From positions 25,369 to 89,368 of the forward strand of contig CANKZU010000014.1 of assembly GCA_947488615.1 (NCBI GenBank): DNA of 64,000 bases, in the 5' to 3' direction. The notes beneath the pieces are model-generated. The model was not told the DNA's origin and ran no database searches. It saw only the letters and a list, made by a program, of their open reading frames with translations. The first letter of the stretch is position 1. Every line of letters begins with the position of its first letter. The translations under genes and the position numbers were made by a program. The DNA comes from an uncultured Aurantimonas sp. (GTDB taxonomy: Bacteria > Pseudomonadota > Alphaproteobacteria > Rhizobiales > Rhizobiaceae). This document shows, piece by piece, positions 27,608-36,469 of the stretch.

Positions 27608-27636
27608 TCTATACGGCTGCAAATTTCATGTTGCAA
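27608..27636 (-). promoter_or_regulatory. Candidate sigma-70 promoter of the nrtA operon
   Basis: On the minus strand TTGCAA (27631-27636) is followed after exactly 17 bases by TATAGA (27608-27613), which would start transcription near 27597-27600, just before the leader structures. The DNA upstream (27620-27710) is clearly AT-rich compared with its surroundings and could bind an activator such as NtrC. No sigma-54 GG-N10-GC element was found. Confidence 0.45.
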
Positions 27637-27729
27637 TGCAAAAACGACAAATTCTGCAATTTTTTTATACGGATTGGATAATTGATCAAAAAAACATCAT
27701 AGCGATGCGAGGGCGCGCAGCCGGCTTGC

Positions 27730-28875
27730 TTAATTCGGCGCCGGATTCTCCCCGGAGGCGTCATAGAGCCCGGAAGGCCGATCATTTTCGCTTGGCGTCC
27801 GTTTCGATTCTGGGGTCAGCGGAAGGCGCCCAAGAGCGGCGTCATACGACGCCGGGCTGAAGACCGCCGCCGCTCGGTCACGCACGGTCTCGGAGTCAGT
27901 GGCGTCGCCCCAACGAACCATCTGCCGGAACAGCCATTGGCCATGGCCTGGGACGGGGCGATTGGCGTCGTCGCCGTGAAACGTGACGAAGCCTTCGACG
28001 GCGCGTCGCATCCTCGGCGCGATCTCCAGGCGCCCTTCGAGGGCCGGCAGCAGGACGCTCTGTGGAACATCGAGGTGTTCCTTTGCCGCGAGAAGGGCGG
28101 CGAGAGCCTCCCGGTTGTGCGAATCCTCGCACCATGCGGCGGCGTCGTGAAGCGCGAGAATCAGCCGTGCCAGAACCTCGCCGCGTGTTTCGGCGAAATG
28201 CGCGGAGACACCGAAGACTTTTTCGGGTCCACGTCGCCAGATCTCCGCCTTGCTGGTCACGATGTGGCCGGCGCCCCGGCGGACGGCAATCGTGCTCCAC
28301 GGCTCGCCGACGCAGAAGCCATCGATCTGTCCCGTCGCCAGCGCGTCGGGCATCAAGGGCGGGGGCACCACGGTGATGTCGATGTCCCGGTCGGGCCCGA
28401 TCCCCGACGCCGCCAGCCAATAGCGCAGATCGTAATTGTGGCTGGAATGGCGGTGGACGACGGCAAATCGGAACGGGGGGCGACCGTCGCGGCGAGCCGC
28501 CTCGACGGTGCGGCGCAGCGCTTGTCCTGCTGCGACGGGGCCGTCCATGACCGGGTTAGTCGTCGCCATCCTTTCCGCCACGGCATTGGAGACCGTCACC
28601 GCGTTGCCACCCAGCGCCAGGACAAACGGCGCGACCATCGGCACGGCGAGGGGGCCCAGGCCGATGCTCGCAGCGATCGGCATCGGCGCCAGCATGTGCG
28701 CGGCGTCGAGCTGGCCGACGCCCATGCGATCGCGAATCGTCGCCCAGGAGGTTTCGCGGTTGAGAATGAGGCGGACATCCCTAGCCTCGGCGAAACCCTT
28801 GTCCGCGGCGACGAGCAGAACGGCGCTGTCGAGAAGCGGCAGGTAACCGGCGCGGATGTCGTCCAGCCAACGCAT
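27730..28875 (-). CDS. nasS: Nitrate sensor NasS (substrate-binding-protein fold, cytoplasmic)
   Basis: This is a 381-residue protein related to NrtA but without a signal peptide, so it is cytoplasmic. Shared motifs are LDAAHMLAPMPIAASIGLGP, SSHNYDLRYWLAASGIGP and IDGFCVGEPWSTIAVRRGAG. In known NasST systems NasS binds the ANTAR protein NasT and releases it when nitrate or nitrite is present. The ATG at 28875 shares one base with the nasT stop (TGATG), and a TTG one codon upstream could also be used. It follows nasT directly and precedes the regulated leader. Confidence 0.92.
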   Translation of the reverse strand: MRWLDDIRAGYLPLLDSAVLLVAADKGFAEARDVRLILNRETSWATIRDRMGVGQLDAAHMLAPMPIAASIGLGPLAVPMVAPFVLALGGNAVTVSNAVAERMATTNPVMDGPVAAGQALRRTVEAARRDGRPPFRFAVVHRHSSHNYDLRYWLAASGIGPDRDIDITVVPPPLMPDALATGQIDGFCVGEPWSTIAVRRGAGHIVTSKAEIWRRGPEKVFGVSAHFAETRGEVLARLILALHDAAAWCEDSHNREALAALLAAKEHLDVPQSVLLPALEGRLEIAPRMRRAVEGFVTFHGDDANRPVPGHGQWLFRQMVRWGDATDSETVRDRAAAVFSPASYDAALGRLPLTPESKRTPSENDRPSGLYDASGENPAPN

Positions 28876-29465
28876 CAATCGTCTCCCAGCAGGCTGTGGG
28901 CGCTGACGAGGCCGCGGGCGACGTCGGCGAGACGCCGGTTTTCGTTCATCGCCGTCTTGCGCAGCAGCCGATAGGCGGATTCCTCGTCGAGCTTCCTGGC
29001 CTTCATCAAGATGCCCTTGGCGCGGTCGATGATTTTGCGATCCGCGAGCTCGGCGCGCGTGTCCTGAAGTTCCCGTGTCAGCCGGGTGAAGGCGTTGAAG
29101 CGCGAGATCGCCATGTCGAGGATCGGCTTGACGCGCTCCTTTTTGAGCCCGTCGACGATGTAGGCGGATACGCCCGCATCCACCGCCGCCGCGATCGAGG
29201 CGGTGTCGGATCGATCGACGAACATGGCGATCGGCCTCTGCACCGATCGCGAGACTTGAAAGAAATGCTCGAGCTGGTCCCTGTTGGGATTTTCGAGATC
29301 AAGGACGATGACATCGGGATTCAGCGTCTCGATACGGCGTACCAGGCCGGCCGTCTCCGTCACCACCTCGACGCGGCTGTGGCCCGCCTCGCGCAGCCCG
29401 TCCTCGATGATCGCCGCGCGCGCCCGGTTTTCATCGACCACGAGAATGGAAAGGACAGCGGTCAT
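28875..29465 (-). CDS. nasT: Response-regulator-like RNA-binding antiterminator NasT (ANTAR domain)
   Basis: This is a 196-residue protein starting at ATG 29465 (MTAVLSILVVDENRARAAII). Residues about 5-120 form a receiver domain (PDVIVLDLENPNRDQLEHFF with the phosphate-site Asp). A coiled linker (FNAFTRLTRELQDTRAELAD) follows, and the ANTAR domain at about residues 130-190 has KIIDRAKGILMKARKLDEES and AYRLLRKTAMNENRRLADVA. ANTAR domains bind paired hairpins with six-base loops. It is the first gene of the nasTS pair, upstream of the leader bearing such hairpins at 27496-27531. Confidence 0.93.
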   Translation of the reverse strand: MTAVLSILVVDENRARAAIIEDGLREAGHSRVEVVTETAGLVRRIETLNPDVIVLDLENPNRDQLEHFFQVSRSVQRPIAMFVDRSDTASIAAAVDAGVSAYIVDGLKKERVKPILDMAISRFNAFTRLTRELQDTRAELADRKIIDRAKGILMKARKLDEESAYRLLRKTAMNENRRLADVARGLVSAHSLLGDD

Positions 29466-30250
29466 GGCTCGATATCGCGCAAGCAAGGAGACGCACGGCA
29501 GAGCTGCATCGGGCAAGCGCGATGCACCAGCTTTTGGCGCAAGGGCGCGCACTTGGTCGAGCCACAAACTGCACACGGGTTTGCCGTCGAAATAGAGGTC
29601 TCTCCTCGAAACTCACGCAGAACGCATCTCTTGCATCAGACACGTCCCCCGGGGCCGGAACCCCGGACGCATCCCACAGAAATTGTGAAGCAAGAAGCGC
29701 GCCATGCGGAGGAGGCCGCCATGGAGGGGTAGATGCTTCTCACCGAACTCTCCGCTGTACGCATTTCAGTCGAACGCTGCCTTGAAAAACAGCAGATGCG
29801 GACGTCTTGACTTAAAACAGTCGGCGGGGTCGCCTCCGGCGTCCCGCCGCTCGTGAGGGCGGCATCAGGGGCCCGCCAGCGACGAGGCGAATGCCGAGGA
29901 GCTTAAAAGGGCGGGACAAGGACAAGCCCCCTCAGCGAGCCGCAAGGCGAAGCTTAAGGAGGGGACAGAGAATCGAAGATCGCGCTGAAATAGGGAAGAA
30001 GGGAGGAACAGCCAGTCTCGGGAATGCATACGCCGGCCGTGAACGCGGTGCGGGCGATGACGTGGCCCCAATCCCGACGTCCAATGTAAGTCGTCATCCC
30101 GGCCTTAAGCCGGGATGCATTCCCAGTCGCTGGTACCGCCATTCCGTTACCGGACAGGATGGGAAAATGTCGCGGCATGGGCGCATCTGCGCGCTCAAGG
30201 CCGGGATGACGAGCCGGCGACGCGCGCCCGCCGAGCCTCCAGCGCTTCCG
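29466..30250. other. Region of 785 bases without a gene, holding the right repeat block
   Basis: Upstream of nasT, bases 29466-29806 show no credible coding frame and no clear regulatory dyad; this is where the nasT promoter should lie. From 29807 the right copy of the flanking direct repeat begins, with two GC-rich 40-base repeats (29868-29915, 29927-29966) and the third long palindrome (30093-30210). The thioesterase stop follows at 30251. Confidence 0.7.
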
Positions 30251-30432
30251 CTACCCGCGCCCCAACCGCACCGCCCGCCCAATCTTGTCCGGCTTTGGCA
30301 ACTTGGCATGTCCCGCCGCCATTTCCGCCACCCGTTCGAACACGTCGGCCGGGAAGGGCGCGACCTTCGGGCCGCCGGATGGGTGGTTCTGGTCGATCGA
30401 GAGGCTGAGGCCCTCCAGCGTCGCGGCGCGCC
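29807..30432 (+). repeat. Right copy of the ~600-bp imperfect direct repeat flanking the nitrate cluster
   Basis: It aligns in order with 16724-17323 (left copy). The right copy begins TTGACTTAAAACAGTCGG and runs into the 3' third of the intact thioesterase gene, where homology ends at GTCGCGGCGCGCC (30432). The two copies are in the same orientation and start 13,083 bases apart, with the whole nas cluster between them. Confidence 0.75.
30093..30210. repeat. Long palindromic repeat, copy 3 of 3
   Basis: The outer arms GTCATCCCGGC and GCCGGGATGAC enclose CGCTGGTACCGCCATTCCGT and GGAAAATGTCGCGGCATGG, matching copies at 15894-16009 and 16977-17090. It lies about 40 bases downstream of the thioesterase stop, as copies 1 and 2 do relative to the thioesterase remnants. 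Confidence 0.8.
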
Positions 30433-30748
30433 AGCCGTCCTCGTGAAAGAGTTCCTGGAAGATGTGCAGCCGCTTTTCGTCGAGCCCGACGATCTGGGCG
30501 GTCGCATAAACGCGCGCGGCCGGCGGCACTTCGCGCAGATAGCAGACATGGGTCTCGGCGGAGTAGGTGGTGTAACCGCGGCTTTCCCGGTAGCTCTCGC
30601 CGAGCCCGATCGCGTCGAACAGGGCGTCGATGCCCCGGTCGAACAGAACGTGATAATAGGCAAGGTTGAGGTGGCCGTTATAGTCGATCCAACCAGGCTC
30701 GAGGTCCATCAGGGGCGAACGGAACGGCTGCGGCGGCTCTGGCGTCAT
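30251..30748 (-). CDS. Thioesterase (hot-dog fold), betainyl-CoA/carnitine-type
   Basis: This is a 165-residue hot-dog-fold acyl-CoA thioesterase. The ATG at 30748 gives MTPEPPQPFRSPLMDLEPG. The active-site region WIDYNGHLNLAYYHVLFDRG matches the 4HBT-like group that includes the thioesterase domain of L-carnitine dehydrogenase, which acts on betainyl-CoA. SAETHVCYLREVPPAARVYA and EGLSLSIDQNHPSGG are conserved in this group. The last third of the gene is duplicated, truncated, at 17151-17323, and its last 18 codons again at 16049-16129. It is divergent from the FAD oxidase at 30859. The substrate is not proven. Confidence 0.85.
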   Translation of the reverse strand: MTPEPPQPFRSPLMDLEPGWIDYNGHLNLAYYHVLFDRGIDALFDAIGLGESYRESRGYTTYSAETHVCYLREVPPAARVYATAQIVGLDEKRLHIFQELFHEDGWRAATLEGLSLSIDQNHPSGGPKVAPFPADVFERVAEMAAGHAKLPKPDKIGRAVRLGRG

Positions 30749-30858
30749 CGGGGCTCGTCTTCGCGGGTGGGCGTTGCGGCAAGGGAAAACCGCAAGGCGC
30801 GGGGAAGTCAAATCCGGCCGTCCATCGACGCGGCGGAGGGGAAGGGAGAGAGAACAGC

Positions 30859-32268
30859 ATGGCGTTAGCGGACATCCTGGCGGAACGGCCGGCCAAGCGC
30901 GAGGGTATCGCCACCGCCGTTTCGGTGCTGAAGCAGCGATTCGGCGAGCGGCTGGTCACCGGCGAGGACGTGCGGCGCGCCCATGCCCATTCCACGACCT
31001 ATCTGCCGAACCAGATGCCGGACGCGGTGTTCTTCGCCGAGTCCGAGGACGAGGTGCAGATTCTCGTTCAGCTCTGCGGGGAGTATCGAACGCCGATCGT
31101 CGCCTTCGGCACCGGCTCGTCGCTGGAGGGCCATGTCAACGCGCCGGAGGGCGGCATTTCGCTCGACCTGTCGCGCATGGACAAAGTGCTCGCCGTCAAC
31201 GCCGAGGATCTCGACTGCACGGTCGAGCCGGGCGTCACCCGCGAGGCGCTGAACGCGCATTTGCGCGACACCGGCCTGTTCTTTCCGATCGATCCGGGCG
31301 CCAATGCCAGCCTCGGCGGTATGGCCGCCACCCGTGCCTCGGGCACCAACGCCGTGCGCTACGGCACGATGCGCGACAACGTCATCGGGCTGACCGCGGT
31401 GATGGCGGACGGCAAGATCATCCGTACCGCGCGGCGGGCGAAGAAGACCTCGGCCGGCTACGACCTGACCCGGCTTCTGGTCGGCTCGGAGGGCACGCTC
31501 GGCATCATCACCAAGCTCAATCTCAAGCTCTACGGCATCCCCGAATCGATCCTGGCCGGCGTCTGCCCGTTTCCGGACGTGAAAAGCGCCTGCGACGCGG
31601 TGATCCAGACTATCCAGGCCGGGATACCGGTCGCCCGGATCGAGCTGCTGGACACATTGTCGATGCAGGCGGCGATCGCCCATTCGCAGCTCGATTTGGA
31701 GGCCAGGCCGTCGCTGTTTCTGGAGTTCCACGGCTCGGCTAATTCGGTCGCCGAGCAGGCGGAACTGTTTGCCGCGATCGCCGAGGACCACGGCGGCGGC
31801 CCGTTCCAGAGCGCCAAGCGGACCGAGGAGCGGGCGCAGCTTTGGAAGGCGCGGCACCAGTTCTACTGGGCGGCGCTGGCGCTGCGTCCCGGCGCCAAGG
31901 GCATCGCCACGGACGTCTGCGTGCCGGTGTCGCGGCTCGCCGAATGCATCGCGGAGACGCAAGCCGACATCGACGCCGCCGGCCTGATCGCGCCGATCGT
32001 CGGCCATGTCGGCGACGGCAATTTCCACGTGACGCTGTTGCTCGACATGGACAGCGCCGCGGAGATCGCTGTGGCCGAGGCCTTCATGGCGCGGCTCGCC
32101 GAGCGGGCGGTCGCGATGGACGGCACCTGCACCGGCGAGCACGGCATCGGCCAGGGCAAGCGCGGCTATCTCAGGCGCGAACTCGGCGACGCCGTCGACG
32201 TGATGGCGACGATCAAGACCGCGCTCGATCCGAACAATATCCTCAACCCCGGGAAAATCCTTCCCTGA
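30859..32268 (+). CDS. FAD-binding oxidase, GlcD / D-lactate dehydrogenase (cytochrome) family
   Basis: This is a 469-residue flavoenzyme oxidising a 2-hydroxy acid such as D-lactate or glycolate. The PCMH-type FAD-binding domain covers residues about 50-230 (PIVAFGTGSSLEGHVNAPEG; PIDPGANASLGGMAATRASG; YDLTRLLVGSEGTLGIITKL). The C-terminal cap holds VGHVGDGNFHVTLLLD with the metal-site His and TCTGEHGIGQGKRGYLRREL, ending NPGKILP. A ribosome site (GGGAGAGAACAGC) precedes the ATG. It is a single gene between the divergent thioesterase and the AsmA-like gene. D-lactate dehydrogenase is the commonest annotation for this length; the substrate is not certain. Confidence 0.9.
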   Translation: MALADILAERPAKREGIATAVSVLKQRFGERLVTGEDVRRAHAHSTTYLPNQMPDAVFFAESEDEVQILVQLCGEYRTPIVAFGTGSSLEGHVNAPEGGISLDLSRMDKVLAVNAEDLDCTVEPGVTREALNAHLRDTGLFFPIDPGANASLGGMAATRASGTNAVRYGTMRDNVIGLTAVMADGKIIRTARRAKKTSAGYDLTRLLVGSEGTLGIITKLNLKLYGIPESILAGVCPFPDVKSACDAVIQTIQAGIPVARIELLDTLSMQAAIAHSQLDLEARPSLFLEFHGSANSVAEQAELFAAIAEDHGGGPFQSAKRTEERAQLWKARHQFYWAALALRPGAKGIATDVCVPVSRLAECIAETQADIDAAGLIAPIVGHVGDGNFHVTLLLDMDSAAEIAVAEAFMARLAERAVAMDGTCTGEHGIGQGKRGYLRRELGDAVDVMATIKTALDPNNILNPGKILP

Positions 32269-32464
32269 TCGAGACGCGGTAAGTTCTCGACATCGGCGCC
32301 CGGTTCTGGCCTATCCTTTGACGGTCCGGCCGAACGGCTAGCGACGGTCAGCGCGACGCAAGCGGCGCTCGGCATCATCGGCGGCGCGGGCTCGCCGCAA
32401 TCGGGACCATCGGAAGAGGAGCTCCATCCTGGTCAGAGCCTTCGTTCTCTTCGGCGGCCTCCTG

Positions 32465-35400
32465 GTGCTGGCGCTTATCGGAGCGCTGGTGGCGCCGTAT
32501 TTCATCGACTGGACGGCCTATCGCGACGATTTCCAGCGCGAGGCTTCGGCGATACTCGGCCGCGACGTGGTCGTCAGGGGCGAGGCCTCGGCGCGGCTGC
32601 TGCCGTTTCCGTCTGTCACCTTCGGCGACGTCGAGGTGCTGGACGAATCGGGCGCGGCGCTGGCGACGATCGGCCGGTTCCGGATGGACGCGGAGCTCGC
32701 GCCCTATCTCTCGGGCGAGATCTTCATCTATTCGATGTCGCTGGACCGGCCCTCCATCCGGATTCCGATCCGTCCGGACGGTTCCATCGACTGGGTGGTG
32801 GAGAAGCCCAAGATTCCAACCGGCGCGACCGTGGTGCTCGACAATGTCGCGATCACCAACGGCACGGTCCGTATCGAAAACGGCCTGACCGGACGCAGCC
32901 ACGAGCTGTCGGGCGTCGAGGCGGTGCTGTCGGCCGGCTCGCTGGCCGGGCCGCTCGACGGAAGCGGACGCTTCAAGCTGGGCGGCGAGGCGGTCGCCTT
33001 TACGCTGGCGGCCGGCACACAGCAGGCGGATGGGTCGGTGCCGGTTCGCCTGGTCACCGCCAACGAGACGCTTGCCACCCAGATTGCGCTCGACGGCGCC
33101 GCGCGGTTCGAGGACGGTCGGCCGCAATTCGCCGGCGCCGCCGTGCTCAGGCGGCCATTGTTGGAGGCGGCGACGGCGGGCACGGCGGTGGTCGACGGCA
33201 ACCCGTTCGCGGCGGCTGACGCGGCATCGTCCGATACCGCCGCTGAAGCGTCGGCCAAGGCCGATGTCCTGCCGGTCAGGGCGGTCGGAGCGGTGACCCT
33301 GACGCCCACGGCCGCCGAAGTCATCGACCTCAGGGTCCAGGCGGGCGACAGCAAGCAACCCTATCTCCTGACCGGCCAAGGCCGCCTCGATTTCAAGGCG
33401 GTGCCGCATTTCGCGCTGGATCTCGAAGGTGAACAGGTCGATGTCGACACGATCGCATCCGGCGGCACCGAGGCAGGCGAGGCGAGCCCGGAAGCCTCCG
33501 CGATCGGATTCGCGGAGCGGCTCGAGGCGGTGCGCGCTGTTCTCGCCGACATTCCCCGGCCGACGATCCCCGGAACGGTGGCCATCTCGCTACCGGTGGT
33601 CGTCGCCGGCGACACCACGATTCGTGATGTCGCATTTTCGGCAAGCCCGACCGATTTCGGCTGGTCGCTGGCCCGCTTCGCGGCGGAACTGCCGGGCCGG
33701 ACCCGGCTGGAAGCGAGCGGTGTCGTCGATCTCGACGAGAGCTTCGGCTTTCGCGGTGACCTGCTTGTGGCTTCCCGCCAGCCATCCGGCTTTTCCGACT
33801 GGCTGACCGGCGCGGTCGACCCGTCGGTGCGCGCCTTGGTCAGCGCCGGGTTGGCGGCGAAGACGGTGCTCACCACCGAGCAACAGGTCTTTACCGATCT
33901 GGAACTGGACATCGGCGGCGACCGGCTCACTGGCCGGCTGGAACGCGCCAGGGTGGGCGAACGAACGACGATCGCGGCGGACCTGGAGGGGGGGGAGATC
34001 GATCTCGACGCGCTTCTGGCCCTGACGCGACTGTTTACCGGCCCGTCCGACGCCCTGGCGAACGCCGATCAGTTCGATATCGCCTTGACCGCCGGCCCGG
34101 TGACTCTGCGTGGTGCGTCGGCCGAGCGCATCGACGGTAATATCCGGTACGACGGCGACACGCTGGCGATCGGCAAACTCGACGTCGACGGCCTCGCCGG
34201 CGCGAGCCTGTCAGCCCGGGGGGAGCTGTCGCAGCTCGGCGGCAATACGAGCGGGCGGCTCGCCGTGTCGCTCGATTCCGGTAAGCCGGAGCAATTCTTC
34301 AAATTCCTTCGTTCGCGGTTTCCGGGGGTGCCACTGCTACAGGCACTGGACGGGCAGGCGACCCGCCTGGCGCCGCTGGACCTCGCCGGCGCGGTGGAGA
34401 CGATCGGAGGCGAGGCGGGGCAACCGCCGAGTCTGCTGGTGCGTCTCGACGGGACCGCCAATGGCAGCAAGATCGATCTGTCGGCCTCGATCGAGAACGG
34501 CCTCAATGCGCGGGCGCAAAGTGGTCGGTTCGGTCTCGATCTGCGTCTGGAGAACGATCGGCCGGCAGTGTTGCTCGGTCAGCTCGGACTGACAGCCATG
34601 GAAGCCGGCGCGCCGGCACCGCTGGAAGCGGAGCTGTCTTTGTCGGCTTCGGCGACCGGCCCCATCGTCGCCTCGGCGACATTGCGCGCGCCGGGCAGCG
34701 AAATCAGTCTGGACGGAACCCTCAATGTGACGCCCGACGGAGTTTCCGGCGGTGACGTCTCGCTTTATGTCAAGAGCGGCGATGCGCTGCCATGGCTGCG
34801 CACGACCGGCGTCGAACTTGGCGCGTCGCTCGACGCCGCCCCGCTCGATCTGACCGGGACGATCGCCTACGAGCAAGGTGACTGGGCGATCCGCGACCTG
34901 GGCGGCCAGATCGCCGGTTCGACGATCGAAGCGGCCTTGCGAAAACAAGGCGGGCGTCCGTTCGAGGGGACGGTGCGTGTCGACACGCTGTCGATGCCGT
35001 GGCTTGCGGGCCTTGTCTATGGGCGCGCGCTCGACGACGGCGACCCGATGCTACCTTGGCCGAGCGAGGCGTTCCGGCCGAGTTCTCTTGCCGGCGCCGA
35101 TTTTTCGGTGGCGCTCACCGCCGCCCGGCTCGACCTCGGTGGCCCGGTCATGACGGATTTCGGCGCGCGGATGTCGGCGGACGCGGGTAATCTGACCTTC
35201 GATGACGCGAGTGCAACGGCGGCGAGGGGGCGCCTCGACGGCCGCTTGACGCTGCGCAATGCCAACGGCATTGGCGGGTTGACGCTCGAAGCCGAGGCCA
35301 GTGGCTTCGATCTCGCCGAATTCTGGCCCGAACTGCCCGTCGAAGGGGAGACGGCGAGTCTCGATGGCAATATCCGGCTCGACAGCACCGGCCATTCCTA

Positions 35401-36361
35401 TGGAGCGCTGATCTCGGGTCTGACGGGTGCCGGTCAGGTCGCGATCGCCAATGCGCGTGTGCCGGGCGTACCGCAGCGGGTCTTCCGGCCGCTGCTTGCG
35501 GCCGCCGACCGGGAGGGGTTCAAGCCCGACACCGATACCGGCGCGACGCTGCGGGGTCTCTCGCGGGAACCCAGCTTCGCCGTTCCGGCGGTGACGAGCG
35601 CCTTCTCCGTGACGGCGGGACGCGTTCGCTTCGCGCCGGTCAGCATCCAGGACGGCGAGGAGAAACTGACCCTCGATGGTAGTGTGGATCTGGCCGATCT
35701 CACGATCGCCGCCGACCTCACGCTGGCCATCGACCCGGGCGACGACCGCGTGGAAGGGGCCGAGCCGACGGTGTTCTATTCCCTGACCGGCCCGCTTGCC
35801 GACCCGACGCTTTCGGTCGATGCGACGGCGCTCGCCAACTACCTTTCGGTGCGCGCGTTGGAGCGTGAACAGGCGCGCGTGGAGGCAATGCAGGAGAGCC
35901 TCCAGGAGACCCTGCGGCTGCGGCGTGAAGCGCGATTCTACCGCTGGCGGGCGGCGGAGGCGAAGCGGATCGCGGAAGAGCGGCGCGCTGCCGAGGAGGC
36001 CGAACGGTTGCGGGCGGAGCAGGCGGCGGCCGAAGCGGCGCGACTGCGGGAAGAACAGGCGGCCGCGCGCCGCGCGGAGGAAGAAGAGGCGCGTAAGGCC
36101 GAGGAAACGCGGCATCGACAGGCAGTGGAAGCGGGTCGCAAAGAGGCAGAGGAAGCGCGTCGTCGTGAGGCCGAAGCGGAAGCGCAACGCCAACGCCAAG
36201 CCGCGGAACAGCGGCGCCAGCAACAAAGCCGGCCGCCGCCGGCTCCGAGCGCCAGCGCGGCGCCGAGACTGGACTTCGACAGGCCGCTTCCCAGCGACCC
36301 GTCCGGCGGAAAAACCCGCTTTCCCTCATTGCCGGGCGTCGAGAATCCGCTGGAGTTTTGA
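32465..36361 (+). CDS. Large AsmA-family envelope protein
   Basis: This is a protein of about 1,300 residues: an N-terminal membrane anchor (VLALIGALVAPYFIDWTAYR), an AsmA N-domain (FQREASAILGRDVVVRGEAS with LLPFPSVTFGDVEVLDESGA), a long beta-rich body with many LDG/SLDG repeats, an AsmA_2-type C-domain (GALISGLTGAGQVAIANARV), and finally about 165 residues of a charged Ala/Glu/Arg coiled coil and a Pro-rich tail. AsmA-like proteins bridge the inner and outer membranes and move lipids. Start: the first conventional codon is this GTG at 32465, with no ribosome site. The membrane helix clearly continues upstream (RAFVLFGGLLVLAL), with GGAAGAGGA at 32412-32420 placed to serve CTG 32429 or ATC 32426. 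No ATG, GTG or TTG exists between the in-frame stop at 32339 and 32465. Confidence 0.85.
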   Translation: MLALIGALVAPYFIDWTAYRDDFQREASAILGRDVVVRGEASARLLPFPSVTFGDVEVLDESGAALATIGRFRMDAELAPYLSGEIFIYSMSLDRPSIRIPIRPDGSIDWVVEKPKIPTGATVVLDNVAITNGTVRIENGLTGRSHELSGVEAVLSAGSLAGPLDGSGRFKLGGEAVAFTLAAGTQQADGSVPVRLVTANETLATQIALDGAARFEDGRPQFAGAAVLRRPLLEAATAGTAVVDGNPFAAADAASSDTAAEASAKADVLPVRAVGAVTLTPTAAEVIDLRVQAGDSKQPYLLTGQGRLDFKAVPHFALDLEGEQVDVDTIASGGTEAGEASPEASAIGFAERLEAVRAVLADIPRPTIPGTVAISLPVVVAGDTTIRDVAFSASPTDFGWSLARFAAELPGRTRLEASGVVDLDESFGFRGDLLVASRQPSGFSDWLTGAVDPSVRALVSAGLAAKTVLTTEQQVFTDLELDIGGDRLTGRLERARVGERTTIAADLEGGEIDLDALLALTRLFTGPSDALANADQFDIALTAGPVTLRGASAERIDGNIRYDGDTLAIGKLDVDGLAGASLSARGELSQLGGNTSGRLAVSLDSGKPEQFFKFLRSRFPGVPLLQALDGQATRLAPLDLAGAVETIGGEAGQPPSLLVRLDGTANGSKIDLSASIENGLNARAQSGRFGLDLRLENDRPAVLLGQLGLTAMEAGAPAPLEAELSLSASATGPIVASATLRAPGSEISLDGTLNVTPDGVSGGDVSLYVKSGDALPWLRTTGVELGASLDAAPLDLTGTIAYEQGDWAIRDLGGQIAGSTIEAALRKQGGRPFEGTVRVDTLSMPWLAGLVYGRALDDGDPMLPWPSEAFRPSSLAGADFSVALTAARLDLGGPVMTDFGARMSADAGNLTFDDASATAARGRLDGRLTLRNANGIGGLTLEAEASGFDLAEFWPELPVEGETASLDGNIRLDSTGHSYGALISGLTGAGQVAIANARVPGVPQRVFRPLLAAADREGFKPDTDTGATLRGLSREPSFAVPAVTSAFSVTAGRVRFAPVSIQDGEEKLTLDGSVDLADLTIAADLTLAIDPGDDRVEGAEPTVFYSLTGPLADPTLSVDATALANYLSVRALEREQARVEAMQESLQETLRLRREARFYRWRAAEAKRIAEERRAAEEAERLRAEQAAAEAARLREEQAAARRAEEEEARKAEETRHRQAVEAGRKEAEEARRREAEAEAQRQRQAAEQRRQQQSRPPPAPSASAAPRLDFDRPLPSDPSGGKTRFPSLPGVENPLEF

Positions 36362-36469
36362 TACCAAGCTGCGGTGATGGTAACGCATTGGGTGGCGCTG
36401 AACGGGTTTGTCCCGCCGAATGCAACGCCCGGGTTCATGCGACGCAAGCTGCCATGACGCCCGGTGGAG

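Noticed and set aside
27600..27720. Sigma-54 promoter for the nas operon in the AT-rich upstream DNA
   Set aside because: No GG-N10-GC pair at the right spacing was found, while a sigma-70-like TTGCAA-N17-TATAGA fits better.
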